Shown piece by piece: positions 5,711 to 6,551 of a stretch of 6,551 bases of DNA. The DNA is from Euryarchaeota archaeon UBA106. GTDB lineage: Archaea > Thermoplasmatota > Poseidoniia > Poseidoniales > Thalassarchaeaceae. The stretch is from positions 1 through 6,551 of the forward strand of contig DAOJ01000069.1 of the NCBI GenBank assembly GCA_002502365.1, given 5' to 3'. Position numbers and translations under genes: made by a program. The number at the start of each line of letters is the position of its first letter. Within the stretch, counting starts at the first letter, position 1. A model generated the notes under the pieces. The model saw only the letters and a list, made by a program, of their open reading frames with translations, was not told the origin of the DNA and ran no database searches.

Positions 5711-6551
5711 TTAGTTGCTTATACCATCGCGGACTTTAACGGCAATGCCTTTGTCGAAAAAAGCCATATCGTCGGAAGTTGAATTAGCAATGCCGTGTGC
5801 TACTAGCTTGCCTTCACCATCCACTACCAAGCATGGTTGGCCTACAATAAGAGAAGGGTCTGCTCCTAGGACAAAACCATGGATTACATTCCTTCCTTTG
5901 CTAACAAATGGAATCGCATCATCCATCAATAATACCCTTGGAATACCAGTATGGTCTAATTCACTTTGAGGGATTTCATCTTTAAACGTAGGAGGTGGGT
6001 TTGGATTTAATTCATGGAATATTTTTGCCCCTTCCAAAGTAAGTGACAAAGCACCGTCAGGTAATCTTGGGGAGAGGCTGTGAATACCATTGAAATTAAC
6101 ATTCACCATCCTGTCGGTACGAGATCTTCTTGAGCTCATATTTGCAGTTAATTTACAAGCATCTGAGGGCGAAATTCCACAGAATAAGGATAACTTGTCG
6201 ACGATAGTGCAACGGTCAATCCAGTCACGGATTATTGCTCGATTTTTCCCTCCTGCCTCTTCCTCCGGATCGGGTTGACAAACATGGATGTCAAGAGGTA
6301 AATCCTCTACACCAAGGTCTTCCAACCAAGCATCGATTTCATCTTCATCAAGAATCATATTCCATAGATCCTCTGGACACTCAATATGACACCATGGAGA
6401 AACATCCTCAAGGGTGAAGGGAATCAGGCCAACTGGAGTAGAGATTAGTACGATTGAACGTGGTTCTTCAGCTAGTGCCGAAATCGCGGAACCTAGTGCG
6501 GAATCACGCCACGGCGGTGCTGCTCCGGATAGAATTACAACCCGTTCAGCA
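5711..6551 (-). CDS. Archaeosine synthase (ArcS)/archaeal TGT-family protein, C-terminal part with PUA domain, partial at 5' end
   Basis: The frame is open from the window edge to a TAA at 5711-5713, giving 279 visible residues; the N-terminus is outside. An ATG at 6358 is internal, because the 64 codons upstream encode a conserved-looking stretch (RVVILSG ... IVLISTPVGLIPFTLED). Visible residues about 4-55 resemble the Rossmann-like DUF5591 region of ArcS. Residues about 139-182 (RMVNVNFNGIHSLSPRLPDG, then LTLEGAKIF) match the C2-type domain, and residues 204-277 (FVSKGRNVIHGFVLGADPSL ... GIAVKVRDG) match the PUA tRNA-binding domain shared by archaeal TGT and ArcS. Known role of the family: ArcS modifies preQ0 at position 15 of tRNA toward archaeosine, whereas TgtA inserts preQ0. 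The DUF5591-like part favours ArcS, but the catalytic region is not visible, so TgtA or a divergent paralogue remains possible. It is probably not part of the ABC operon, being separated by 101 bases. Confidence 0.75.
   Translation of the reverse strand, partial: AERVVILSGAAPPWRDSALGSAISALAEEPRSIVLISTPVGLIPFTLEDVSPWCHIECPEDLWNMILDEDEIDAWLEDLGVEDLPLDIHVCQPDPEEEAGGKNRAIIRDWIDRCTIVDKLSLFCGISPSDACKLTANMSSRRSRTDRMVNVNFNGIHSLSPRLPDGALSLTLEGAKIFHELNPNPPPTFKDEIPQSELDHTGIPRVLLMDDAIPFVSKGRNVIHGFVLGADPSLIVGQPCLVVDGEGKLVAHGIANSTSDDMAFFDKGIAVKVRDGISN

Noticed and set aside
6356..6358. ATG as the start of the PUA-domain protein
   Set aside because: The frame is open for 64 more codons to the window edge with family-like sequence, so the true start is upstream.
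1..6551. CRISPR array, tRNA, rRNA, insertion sequence or prophage signs
   Set aside because: No repeated spacers, cloverleaf-like segments, transposase motifs or flanking repeats were seen; almost all DNA is explained by six coding regions.

Overview
The window reads as chromosomal DNA from an uncultured archaeon, most likely a planktonic marine euryarchaeon of the Marine Group II / Poseidoniales type. This is an inference. It rests on a partial protein with the C-terminal layout of the archaeal tRNA-guanine transglycosylase / archaeosine synthase family, on Shine-Dalgarno sites of the GGAGGTGA class, on moderately AT-rich DNA, and on membrane proteins with Asp-rich, thrombospondin-3-like external segments. 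No rRNA, tRNA, CRISPR array, transposase or other mobile element is visible. All six supported genes lie on the minus strand, so they are transcribed from high to low coordinates.

Layout in transcription order. (1) 6551-5711: the C-terminal 279 codons of an archaeosine synthase/TGT-family protein ending in a PUA domain; its start lies outside the window. (2) A 101-base gap (5710-5610) containing a perfect 8-bp inverted repeat with a 3-base loop (5629-5647) and a tandem TTGCAT repeat (5693-5704). (3) 5609-4623: ABC ATPase 1, TTG start. (4) 4630-3560: ABC-2 type permease 1, GTG start, overlapping the previous gene by 8 bases. (5) 3563-2625: ABC ATPase 2, ATG start, 4-base ATGA overlap. (6) 2625-979: ABC-2 type permease 2, 1-base TAATG overlap, with an external domain of about 250 residues between its first and second membrane helices. 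(7) 957-1: a Trp-rich soluble protein that starts 21 bases after permease 2 and runs off the window; it resembles the CrtC/AttH lipocalin-like superfamily.

Genes 3 to 7 look like one translationally coupled operon with the order ATPase-permease-ATPase-permease-accessory protein. The simplest model is an ABC-2 type exporter (NatA/DrrA-like ATPases) working as a heterodimer of both permeases and both ATPases, or as two paired half-systems made together. The Asp-rich external domain with calcium-binding-like motifs and four cysteines would face outside the cell. The last gene recalls the bacterial AttEFGH arrangement, where a CrtC-like lipocalin is encoded with ABC transporter genes. The substrate cannot be read from the sequence; a lipid or other hydrophobic compound is a speculation based only on the lipocalin resemblance.

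The plus strand shows no credible gene; its open frames are antisense shadows. No non-coding stretch exceeds 101 bases.
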